Below, in pieces: positions 10,566 through 20,330 of a stretch of 64,000 nucleotides of DNA (position 1 is the stretch's first letter; each line of letters begins with the position of its first letter). The position numbers and the translations under genes are program-made. The stretch lies in assembly GCA_023078555.1 (NCBI GenBank), contig CM041198.1, forward strand, positions 2,220,800-2,284,799. Direction: 5' to 3'. A model generated the notes under the pieces. The model had not been told where the DNA came from. It did not search any database and saw only the letters and a list, made by a program, of their open reading frames with translations. The DNA comes from Ulva prolifera (Eukaryota; Chlorophyta; Ulvophyceae; Ulvales; Ulvaceae).

Positions 10566-11123
10566 GTGTGTTACACAGGAAAAAGCCGGAGGGGCCGGTA
10601 GCACCGCCAGGACCAAAAGGGAGAGCACAAGAAGCGCAATGCGCACGCAGCAGGAGAGCCACAGCCAACGCCAAGGCACAACAAGCACCCACACACCCCC
10701 ACGCTCCCACACACTACCACACGAACCACACACTGAAACCCGACCCACGCACCCACGCACCCGCACGCGGCCCAGACCCAACCCCCAACACACACACCCA
10801 CACGCCAACACGCTACACGACCCCGCCGCCCGCGCGGCCGTTGCAGCCCCATGCAGCGGCCTGGCCGGCGCGGCCCCCGCACGGTGTGGTTGTGTGTGGG
10901 CCGTGGGGTCTGTGCGTGGCCACGGGTGCGTGGGTGTGTGGGTGTACACATGTGTGCTTGGCGGTCTGCGGATCTGTGTCGTTTGCTGCGCCGGTGATGG
11001 ATTGTCTGGGCGTGGTGGGTGTTGCGTGCGGGGGTGTCTGGGTGTGTGCTTCGTCTGCTTGCTTCTTTCGCGGTACTGCCCGCCTTGCTGCCTTTACAGG
11101 ACACATTTGTCCTTGTAACACAC
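10566..11123. mobile_element. Terminal-inverted-repeat element of family R2, strand-skewed interior
   Basis: The left end GTGTGTTACACAGGA and the right end (reverse complement GTGTGTTACAAGGA) match over the first 10 bp. Just inside, GGCCGGTAGCACCGCCAGGA on the left is mirrored by CGCGGTACTGCCCGCC on the right. The interior switches from CA/ACACCC-rich (10680-10820) to GTGTGG-rich (10880-11050), so the whole unit could fold on itself. The long open frames inside are composition artefacts. No target duplication was found. Related ends occur near 32404, 36366, 58652 and 63841. Confidence 0.5.
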
Positions 11124-11743
11124 GCCGTCACCTGTTGGATGTCCATCTGGGGCCCTGGGGCCCTGGGGCCCTGCAGGTGATCATGAGGCCTTCATCGCCT
11201 GCGCAGGTGTGCCATGCATGCAGTGCATGCCTCCTTGTAATAATATGAAGTCAATATGATTGACCGAGCTCGAGCCTTAAGGATAAATTTGGCTTCTTCT
11301 TGTGGCCAGTGCATCTTGCTACAGTATCTTGCGGCAGTGTAAGCACACTGGGTCTTTGGCTGCAGGGTCAGGACGCCCCGTAGGCCTGCTACAAATCGAT
11401 TTCGATCGCCCCTCAAGCCCTGAACCCTGTTGTTCATCTGAGCCGTTGCACCAAGGAGTAGTTCCTCCGGTGTTGAGCTGTCTGTGTCAGTGTGCCAATG
11501 CATATGGATGGGTATATATGTCGCCAACACACATGTGCGTGCACTGCATGCATGCTCTGTCAGTGACAGATCTGTCTCGAGAGGTACATGTACATATGCA
11601 AATGCATATGCACGGATGCACGCCTCCACACATAAGACTCTCCGGCTGTTTGCTTGTACATAGATCAAAAGCACTAAATTCATTTCAATTCGAAGTTCCA
11701 GGTGATGTACCCCTTCAACATGTGGTCCCATTCATTCAATTTC

Positions 11744-11843
11744 TGTGGCAATCCAGTGATATGGCCGCTATACCACTGGACCCTTGCACGTCGCGACGTG
11801 CAAGGATCCAGTGGTATAGCGGCCATATCACTGGATTGCCACA
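11744..11843. mobile_element. Foldback MITE, family F, copy 1 (5-bp TSD ATTTC)
   Basis: A 100-bp near-perfect palindrome. The arm starts TGTGGCAATCCAGTGATATG and the centre is TTGCACGTCGCGACGTGCAA. It is flanked directly by ATTTC on both sides (11739-11743 and 11844-11848). Relatives occur at 13155-13233, 50791-50893, 56848-56947 and 58574-58637. With no coding capacity and near full-length symmetry it is best called a foldback/MITE. The superfamily is unknown. Confidence 0.8.
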
Positions 11844-11890
11844 ATTTCCCCTGCAGGATACGGCTCGGTACATCCAGGTCTACTCTACTA

Positions 11891-11964
11891 GTCACATGAT
11901 CAAGCTTAAGGCCCCGGGTGCCACAGTACTGCCAGTGTGGCACCCGGGGCCCCGATCAGGTGAC
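11891..11964. repeat. Nested perfect hairpin
   Basis: Inner arms of 16 bp match perfectly (GGCCCCGGGTGCCACA at 11910-11925 and its complement at 11936-11951) around a 10-nt loop. Outer arms GTCACATGATC (11891-11901) and 11954-11964 match 10 of 11. No relative was seen elsewhere in the window. Confidence 0.75.
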
Positions 11965-12448
11965 GTCTCTGCAGGGTGTATCTCTCAGATTGCACATATC
12001 TGGTCGACATATCTTAGCCTGATTTTGAATGCATCATGGAAGCCACGTGGTACCAGCCTGAGTTAACTGAGTTAACTATACAATTGCAATGGCGACCCAC
12101 GTTGTACACAGCCGCGGCGGCGACCACCTACACCTCCTGTTGCATGGCAGTGGGCCGCACAAGTGTACCATGTACTACCCTGGTGCATCACACTCAGTCG
12201 CTTGAGCTCAGAGATGCAGGGGTTCACTATATATCGCTAGATCACCTTGAGATGAGATATTCACCCAAAACTGATAGAGCAGAAACCTTTATCGTTCCAC
12301 GCGTTTGCCTACGTTGCCTACTTCGGTCAGAACCCCGCCGGCCGGCGGGACCACGTGGCGACGGCTCCCACTAAGAAAACCTCTCCCTGTGTCCACGCCG
12401 CATGTCGCAAAGGAATACCAAACGCACAAAATAGCTGCATGCATTGCG

Positions 12449-14980
12449 TCACAGGTCCGCAAGTTGGCCCAGGACGTTGAGAACGTGCATGTGGTCCCCG
12501 TCGGCGTGGTCCCCGTCGGCGTGCTGCGGCGTGCTGCGGCGTGCTGCGGCGTGCTGCGGCGGGGGTGCGTTCGCGATGCTCTGCATCAGCTCGGTGTCCC
12601 GCAGCCCCTCCGCCGCGGCCTGCGCCCCCGCCGGGTCTCCCTCCCGCCGCAGGCGCATCGCCATGCGGCCTCTCTGCTGCTCCAGCCACTCCCTCCGCCA
12701 TTTATGCCGCCCAAAGCGGGGATTATCCAGCCGCCCGGACATCGCCATGTTGGCCAGCGTGATCGCCGTGTACACCGGCTTCTCGGTCTTGTAGCGCAGC
12801 GTGTTGGTGAACTGCGGCAGCTCCGTGCATTCCAGCAGAAACATGTCCACCTCCGGATGCTTTCGCAGCGTGTCCTGGGCGAGCTTGATAATGCCGGGCT
12901 CCGCAAGTTCATAGACGATTGGCTCACCGTGCGCGACCTCACAGCCAAAGTATGGGACGTCCTGGCAGCCAACAACGACGTAGCGGTCGCGTGGGGCGCG
13001 GCTTATGCTGTATGCGGACGTGTGGCCACAGCTCCTCTCCTGTTTCTTTAGCAGTTCGAGCATGTGTTCGAAGCTCTTGCTGTTTGCCGTCATGATCGCT
13101 ACTTTCTGCACAAGGACAGGGCGAGGGTTGACAATTGACGTAAGGCGGCCAGAGTGTGCATGGCAGTCCAGTGATAGACATCGCGACGTGCAAGTGTCCA
13201 GTGGTAGAGCGGTCTTATCACTGGACTGCCATACAGAGCTACGGATGTGCACAGATTTGCATAGGTTGTCGTTCAGGCCTAGGGTGCAGCTGCCACTGCA
13301 TTGCAGCTGCCCCTGCATCATGCGCATGACTCCGTGAGAGGAACATGTACAGAAGCCCAAACTGCGCTGCGAAGCGGCCCGGGCCTGTGCGGCTGCGGAT
13401 GTCTGAGCGGCTGCGGAGGATGCCCGGGGCGTGCGACGTTAACGTTAACGTTATCAGACGCCACAGTTCTCTCGATCTCGACATCTGGAAGTGTTGTATG
13501 CATATGAGGTCCGACATGTCGACCCAATACTAGTGTTGCACTGGTCCGCAGATGATCATGAAGGGGCACATTGATCCTGCTATCAGGATCACATCATTCA
13601 TACGATATGGACATGCACGCATGCACGCAGCAGCGGCAGTGGCCATGTATACAGGGGGCATGCATATGTGCAGCACTGTGACAAGCGTTTTCAACCTGAA
13701 GTCTGGACGGCGCGCTGACCTCCCGAAACAGCCTGGGCGCAGGCAGGGCTCGGTGCTGATGCATATGCACCATATATGTTTTCGCAGCCTGCCTGATCAT
13801 GAGGGGGCCAGCATGGACCCAGGCCTGGGTCCTCCTAGGAGGAACAGTACCAGAGCTTGATCAAGCTGAGCCAGTACCAGAGCTTGATCAAGCTGAGCTG
13901 AGCCAGCTGATGTTGTGTTCGTCAGCACCGCAGGATGCACATGTTTTCACAAAAGAGTAAACGGGAGATGGGATGCCACATGCCGCATGCAGTGCATGCG
14001 TACGGCCTAGCCGTGAGGGGCAAAGGCATCGCCGAGGCGTGTTGACTCATGAGTGATCACTTTCACTCGCAGGGATCGATCGTAGCTACGAACCGGTATG
14101 CTGAAATCAAATTGAACAGTGAGACCATATGGCACTGCACAATTAATTCAATATGGGCTCGAGGATTCGGGTGTCTTCATGTACGAACATTATGTACATG
14201 GATGTACAATTATTGCAAGCTGCAAGCTGCAAACTTAAGAGCACAGATGCAGGATCTCTCTAGCTGTCAAACTTGTGACACATGTACATGAACCTCTCAT
14301 GACCATATGCAAAGCTCAGCATGACCATATGCAAGGCTTTGGAGTGCAGTGCACACCTTTTTCGGACCCAGGGCCGTGATCAAGGTGGGCAGCTGGCTCA
14401 GGGGGGAGAGCAGCAATATGCTCGGCCTGTTGGGGATGGTGACTGCATCCTGCTGGAACTGGAACATGAAGCCGCAGTCCCCTATGATCACGTCACAGCC
14501 TTTGTCGTGCAGCTTTTTGATAGCCTTCTTGAAGTTTTGATCAACTTGTGGATGGTCTGTCAAGTCACCTTTCTGGCACAGCTCGAAAGTCAGGCCTTTG
14601 ACTTTCTTGTATTTAACCGGATATTCAAACGAGTCCTTGTGATCAACATCTCCGAGAGCGGGTGGGTATTTGTAGTCTATCCTGAGCACTCCTAACGTTG
14701 GGTTCAGGATCGCGGTGTCTTCCACAGGCGTCAGTGGAACCGCCTGCAGCTGCAGCGCTAGCCCGCCGCTTTCATCGCGCTGTACAAACTCGCCCGGGGC
14801 GGGCGGCGCTGGCAGCTCGGACTTCCGCAGATGCATGACGAGGTCATCGGCGACACGCAGCAGTTTGAGCCGCGACTCTGGGTCAAGGCTGGCCACGGCA
14901 CTCGCCAGAGGATCTCGAGACATTGCAATTGCATCTCCGTTGCCGTCTGCATCCATGGTATACGTATCGCAGCGAGACAA
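12449..14980 (-). CDS. Asp/Glu-racemase-family protein, two exons
   Basis: Exons 14980-14357 and 13105-12449 join in frame (...ALGPKK|KVAIMTAN...) through a GTGTGC...TGCAG intron for 426 residues. Exon 1 carries 'LGVLRIDYKYPPALGDV' (from about residue 87), matching the N-terminal GVLxLDxxFPRxPGD of the family, and the first catalytic cysteine in 'IIGDCGFMFQFQ'. Exon 2 carries the second cysteine in 'MFLLECTELP', then 'TEKPVYTAITLANM' in place of the usual PVFDxVTLVN. Both catalytic cysteines are kept, so racemase/isomerase-type activity is plausible; the substrate cannot be told. There is a ~85-residue N-terminal extension and a C-terminal tail built from a short tandem repeat. The intron holds a foldback element. 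A later start at the MDADGNG methionine is possible. Confidence 0.8.
12478..12558. repeat. Short tandem repeats in the racemase-family 3' end
   Basis: Two copies of GTGGTCCCCGTCGGC are followed by about four copies of CGTGCTGCGG. On the minus strand they encode the PQHAAARRSTPQHADGDHAD tail. The tail resembles AQHA/TQHA linkers in the neighbouring SRA and SET genes. Confidence 0.7.
13155..13233. mobile_element. Foldback MITE, family F, copy 2, inside the racemase-family intron
   Basis: Arms TGGCAGTCCAGTGAT and its complement enclose the family centre GCGACGTGCAAGTGTCCAGT. CAGAG flanks both sides (13150-13154 and 13234-13238) if the left terminus is slightly degenerate. It sits about 50 bp upstream of the 3' splice site at 13106. 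Confidence 0.7.
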
Positions 14981-17237
14981 GCTTATCTAGTCGACTCGAA
15001 CGCAGTAGCTATGCAGAGATGCCGCAAAGACAATTGCTTGCCGCCAGCTGAAGTGCGCGACGTCTGATGCCAAGCCGTCGTTGATAGGACCTGCAACTAA
15101 GACTCTGCCGTAACAAGCTGATCTTTTGAAATCACAGCTAGCTGATCGATGACCCCGAGGACGTCCGCACTATATACAGTGGTGCCGACAAGAGCAAGCG
15201 GGTGCAGACGCACACATCCAAATAGATCTCTTCCGGAATCCGAGGCATGCAGGATCACATCATCATTGCACTGCCTCACAGTGACTCCCGATCGGCCGCG
15301 AATTCGAATCCGGGGGCGCCACGTCGGATGCACCGGTACCACGGTGTGAAGGCGGGAGTCACAAAGCGCCGCGCACAATACCCAGCTAATATGCCATGGC
15401 CATATGCCATGGCCATATCACAGTGGCTGATTCACTGTGATGAACTTCTCGCTGCGATGCCCGCCGGGTGAAGGCGCGTGTGTTTATGCTGCAGCGCATA
15501 AGCTTGCAATTGCTGCTTAAAAGTATTTACAAAAGAGTGAACGGGAGAAAACAAACACTGAAACCGAATTGCTGCTGCATCAGTCCGCGATGCTGCTACT
15601 TCGCGCGAAATGCTTCAAACTTGGCGCGCGTAATGCAGCTGATTGTGCGCGTGCACGTGCACGTCGTTGACAAGCACAGTCACGATATTTTCATGGCATT
15701 ATGTGTGCCACGTGGCAGCAGCTAGCACTCAGGCTGGCGCAGCCTGCTCTGAGATGATCCCAACCGTGAAAGCTAGGGTGACAAAAGAACTGGTTACCAA
15801 GGAGTGAAGTGGAGAGGACAAACATCACGAAAGACTCTCATCCGAATCAAGCCTGACAAATTTAAAAGCAAGCTAGCGTGACATGCATGCATGTCGCCTC
15901 GTGACATGCTCGAGGGATTCCTATATCAGACCGATGTACTCATGGAATTCCCCAGCATGACCTGCATGGAATTCCCCAGCATGACCTGGATGCAAGCAGT
16001 TGCTTCGTGATCTTGATGCAAGCAGCTGCCTGCATCAACTTGAAGGTCACGTTGAATTTCGGGGAAATTTGTTCCATATGGCACAAGTTTCCCGAAATTG
16101 AGATATATAGCTGGTCGGCTGGTTGGGAGTGGGATGAAATATCCTTGCATGCTGCATGGACCAATGAAGAATCCAGAGTTGTAGGTCACTCTTCCTGCCA
16201 GTGATGTTTGGGGCCATAATACAGAGTAAATCTCATACAGGAGATGGCATGCCTGGTGGCCACCAGCACTGCTTCTACATGCAAGAGCTACAGCTGCCAT
16301 GTACTGCATGAGGTCTCCCACGCAGGTGTGAGCAGGCCTGGTGAGAATACGTATACAGCCTGCACTGTGTATGAGATTCGCAAGAGCTGTATCTGTCATG
16401 CCCACCGCATCCCTGCAAACTTAGAAACATGCACATGTGTGGTCCTGCTTTTTCGCGAGCGCTGCATGTAGGTCGCTCGCGACACACCTACGATCGCTGA
16501 CTGCGTCGCACGTGCCGATGCAGGTATGCACCGAGTCCATTCAAGTGTGCAACTACTCCGCAAACATCTCTACTTCACTTTCGCCACGCCACGTCACGCC
16601 TGTTCCGGAAGACATGAAGAGTACATGTGTGGTCCTGCTTTCACCCGCGGCGCGCGTTGCGATTGTTGTCTGTATCGTTGCAGCGGGGTATCTTTGACAT
16701 GTATCAGAAGTTTGCAGTGGCCATCTCGTTGACATGTATCAGAAGTTTGCAGTGGCCATCTCGCGTGGTACAATGCGGGCCTGGTGGACCCGATCTTGCA
16801 GGACTGAGGCGTGTGTTCATACGCATGCATGCAGTCGTGCAGTACTACTTTACTCCCGCATAGTTCAGGCCGTAGCCTGCACCCTTCCATGTATCGTGGC
16901 ATTGGCGCTCGAAGACCATCACACTGCACAGCAGTGCTGGGTCGTCGAGACCGATCATATGAAACAATTCTGAATATTCAGGCTTGATTTCTGGCTGGCA
17001 GCCCTATAAATGCTGCACAGCGACCCGACACTGCTGCACAGCCCGGGTACTGAGCCGCCTGCAGAGAAACTCACTCCATCATACCGCCCCTAGGGAATCC
17101 GCAGTTTGGCTTTACACCTCTGGCGCTGAGGCTGTGTGGCGCCCCATGGCTCACCGTGGGATCGTCCCATGGCTCACCATGGCAATTGCCCCTTCCACTC
17201 GAAATCCCCCCCCCCCCCCCCTTTCGTTTGTGTCGCC
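14981..17237. other. No gene; several short repeats
   Basis: GC content falls and no exon-like frame is supported. Holds repeat R4 at 15525-15570 (nearly identical to 25636-25680, weaker at 13945-13968 and 15792-15856), a 24-bp tandem duplication at 15941-15988, a hairpin with arms 16054-16071 and 16084-16100, repeat R3 copy 2 (16206-16412), a 35-bp exact tandem duplication (16694-16728 and 16729-16763) and a C-run near 17207-17221. Confidence 0.6.
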
Positions 17238-20200
17238 TCAATACAGCCACTTTCGGCATCCAACGCTGCCGCAATGGCACCGCACGCTCGCCCGCGCCAC
17301 CTCCACGGCGGCCATCCCATAGTAATTCCACCGCAGCTCCGTCATCGCGGGGATGTCCTCGTCCGCAAACAGCGCGACGCCGTATAGCAGCGCGGCGCCG
17401 GCGCCCGGCAGCAGCACATTCTGGAGGGCCACGTTGGCGGCGCAGCTGTGGTTGAGGAAGCGCGCGACACTACCGGCGTGCTCCGCGTCGATCACGAGGT
17501 GCTCTGCGTCCTCCGGGATGTCGTGCGCAGCTGGCAGGTCCTCGCGCGACCTGCATGCATGCATGTATCGGCTCCACCGCTGCAGGTAGCACCATGCTGA
17601 CGCATCGAAGTTGACTGGACAGCAACATGGGGTCAGGAAGGGGGGGGGGGCGGGGGGGGGAGGCTGTTTCTGTTTGTGTCGGTGGTGAGTGGTGTGAGCG
17701 TCGTGTGTGCGAACTTACGAGCTGGAAGAATCAGCTGAGCCTTGAAGAAAGATAAGGATTGAGACACAGGCGGGCCCTCCAGTGAAGAAGTCAATACACA
17801 GATTCCGTGCTTGCAACATACACGTAATGCCAGGCGCACATTCGCAGTGAGGAAAGAGAGCGGACCTCGCAATGCTGCACAGCCGCACATGCATGCTAGT
17901 GGACACTACACAGCTGGCGTAAGGACACAGTGAGTGCAAATGGCAGGTATAGGTACCTACATAGTGCAGGCGCACCTGTAGGGTGTCCACCGGCATTTGG
18001 CTGTCGGAACAGGCGCTGGCGGCACCCGGCCGCCGTGGCATGAGCCTGCGGCGCGCGGCGCAGAGGGGGGGTTTGCTGCTAATGCCTGAAGCTCTCGGGC
18101 ACACATCCGCTTGTGCTTGGGCTTCTCTGCTCGTGCATGCATGGCCCCTTCGTATCTCGCTCCGCCTGCTGCCTGACAACAGGCACCGGCGTCCGGAGGC
18201 GCTGCGGCTGCCGCCTGCAGCTCTTCAAACCTCACCTTTCGCTTCTTGTTCTTGCCCACTGCAGTCGAGCTGAGGCACGAGGGCTCCCGCACCAGCGCTG
18301 CACATGGCGCTGGGGCCCCCGGCGCTGCAAGCGGCGGCACCGCCGCCGGCCGCTCTTCGCCGTCCACAGTAGGCGTGGCGCCTGTGAGACCCAGGCGCGG
18401 CCTGCTGGACGCGTGTGAATGCATGTGCTCCATGCATTTGACACCACGCACCGCCAGTTGTGTGCGCCCCTGTAGTTCTGGCGGCATTGTGTCGTCCGCG
18501 CCGCATTGTACCAGCGGCTGCACCTGTTGCGCTGCGCTTGCCGTCGTGCGCAGCGCTGCGTGTGCTGCGGCTGCCGGCGCACATGCATGAGGGTGAGGCT
18601 TGCCATCGGGCTCGGCGTCGCTGGCGGCATTGCTGCGATCCGGCAATGCGGCGTCGGCGGCGGTTGCGGGGGTAGGGACTTCATCTTGATGGCAATGCGC
18701 ATGCACCTTTGTGGCGCATGCGGCATCTGTGACATGCGCCGCATCGGGAAGCGCCGCCGCAGCGGAGGGCTGCAGCGGCTTTGCGATCAAGTGAGCCAGC
18801 AGCGGCGACACCGTGGCACCGCCGTTGCGGTGGACACGATAAATACGCGGCACACGCAGTGGCCAGCGATCCGGGGCTGCAGCAGCCTCATCAGCACGTG
18901 GCTGCCGATTGAGATCACTCGCCAAGGACGGCTGGGCCTCCGGGACGCATGCATGCGTAGATGTGTCGCTGGCGTTGGCGTTGCTCCCGGACTTGCTCCC
19001 CGTCGGATCCGACACACCCCCGCCAGTTGCAAGCTGCTGTGAGGTCTGCGAGACACCGCCGCACGCATGCATGCTGTGTGTGCTGTGCGCACTGCGCTCC
19101 AGGGTGCTGCGGTCGCATGACGACGGCAGGTGCCGGATGCCGTCAAGTGTGTTCGACACTTTGGGCGGCTGCGTGCTGTGGTCAGAACCCTGAGAGCAGA
19201 CAACTCTCAGCTGAGCTGCAGGCTCTGGAGGAACCGGGGTCAGGGCATCAGGCAGCTCGGCGCCGTGCATGCATGTGTCTTCCCCCAAGCATGAGCTGTC
19301 CTGGCTGATACGGACCACACCATCCGGTGCCCCGTTCGATGCGTTGCAATGTAGCACCCCAGCCACTTCGGCTCCAGGCTGCCCGTCTTCCGACGTCACA
19401 GCATGCACAGCAGCAGCCCCCGCATGCATCGCGGACGAGTCCGCAACAGCAGAAGACGCAGAGGTGAGCCCAGCACGCGCAGCAGGATCGCCCGGCCTGT
19501 GCAGCGTGATCGCGTCGGTACACTGCGGGGGCAGTGTCCCACGGCGCTGAGGTGGCGGGTGGCCGCCGCGCGTCCACGTCACGAGGTCCGCGGCTGCCGC
19601 GGACTTGTGTTTGAACATTGGCATCCTGGGAGCTGCGCGGGGGAGGGTGGCGCAGGGGATGACGGGGAAGCGGTGTAGCTCCTCCTGCACATGCAGGCTG
19701 CCTGTGGAGGCGCGGCATACCATGACGAGTGATCATCGGCGCTGACATTGGAGGCAGCCCGACATGACACATACTGGATGTTCACACTGATCATGAAGCA
19801 CTTGTGCACGAAGCATCCATTTGAAATTGTCTACAGTGACCGCGTCGCAGCGCCTGCACACTCAAGGCAACCCTATCACGTATTCCCACAGTGACCTCTA
19901 CTTTGAGCCGCCGCGGACACGCTGTGCTGCTCTTTCTGGCAATGCATCAAACAGATGCATGAGCAGGCCAGTACAGAATCGAGCCCCCCTCATCGAACCT
20001 TCGCGAAAATATGCAAATCTGTTGTGAATGCCATTGGGCGCGTTGAATCCGACGATCAGGGGATCACGGGGGAGCGGAACCGTGCGGAGATCCTCGGGGC
20101 GGTGGCTCAGCGTGAAGCAGGCGCGCGTGTAGTGGTCCAGCGACATGGTGTAGCGCCTGCGCTCCGGCACCTCCGAGTTCACGGCCACGGTGCCCGTGTA

Positions 20201-20330
20201 CGACGTCAGGAAGGTGCCCGCCGCGACGTCCACGGCGCAGCGCACGCCCCAGCCGGTGGGAGCCGGAGAGCCGTCAGGGTTCTGGTGCAGGAACAGCTGG
20301 AGCGGCAGAAACGCGCCGCGTGCTGTGACC
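17238..20330 (-). CDS. SET-A SET and post-SET exons split by a long insert
   Basis: Exon 20330-20081 encodes 'GAFLPLQLFLHQNPDGSPAP' and the GWGVR/YTG half of SET. Exon 19684-17976 begins EELHRFPV and is a 569-residue low-complexity insert rich in A, H, P and S, ending WTPY. Exon 17550-17238 encodes the NHSC half, the catalytic tyrosine region and post-SET CxCxxxxC, and stops. All phases match (0, 2, then 1 nt). The insert lies where the variable SET-I region sits in SET folds. Confidence 0.8.

Larger units (their letters stand above)
11124..12448. other. Non-coding stretch with two inverted-repeat elements
   Basis: No supported gene. It contains a TGGGGCCCTGGGGCCCTG micro-repeat (about 11149-11172), the foldback at 11744-11843 and the nested hairpin at 11891-11964. 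Confidence 0.55.

Noticed and set aside
10460-11248. Plus-strand 262-codon frame
   Set aside because: Spans the CA/GT-rich interior and both ends of an R2-family element. The composition is simple repeat.
13844-13900. Repeated AGCTTGATCAAGCT palindromes as a possible CRISPR-like or regulatory array
   Set aside because: Only two units with direct duplication and no spacers; a simple local tandem duplication.
15097-15378. Minus-strand 93-codon frame just upstream of the racemase-family gene
   Set aside because: No acceptor or donor pairing with the gene and no domain; composition is not exon-like.
16694-16763. 35-bp exact tandem duplication considered as a regulatory repeat
   Set aside because: Two copies only, no gene nearby and no relatives; treated as a local duplication.
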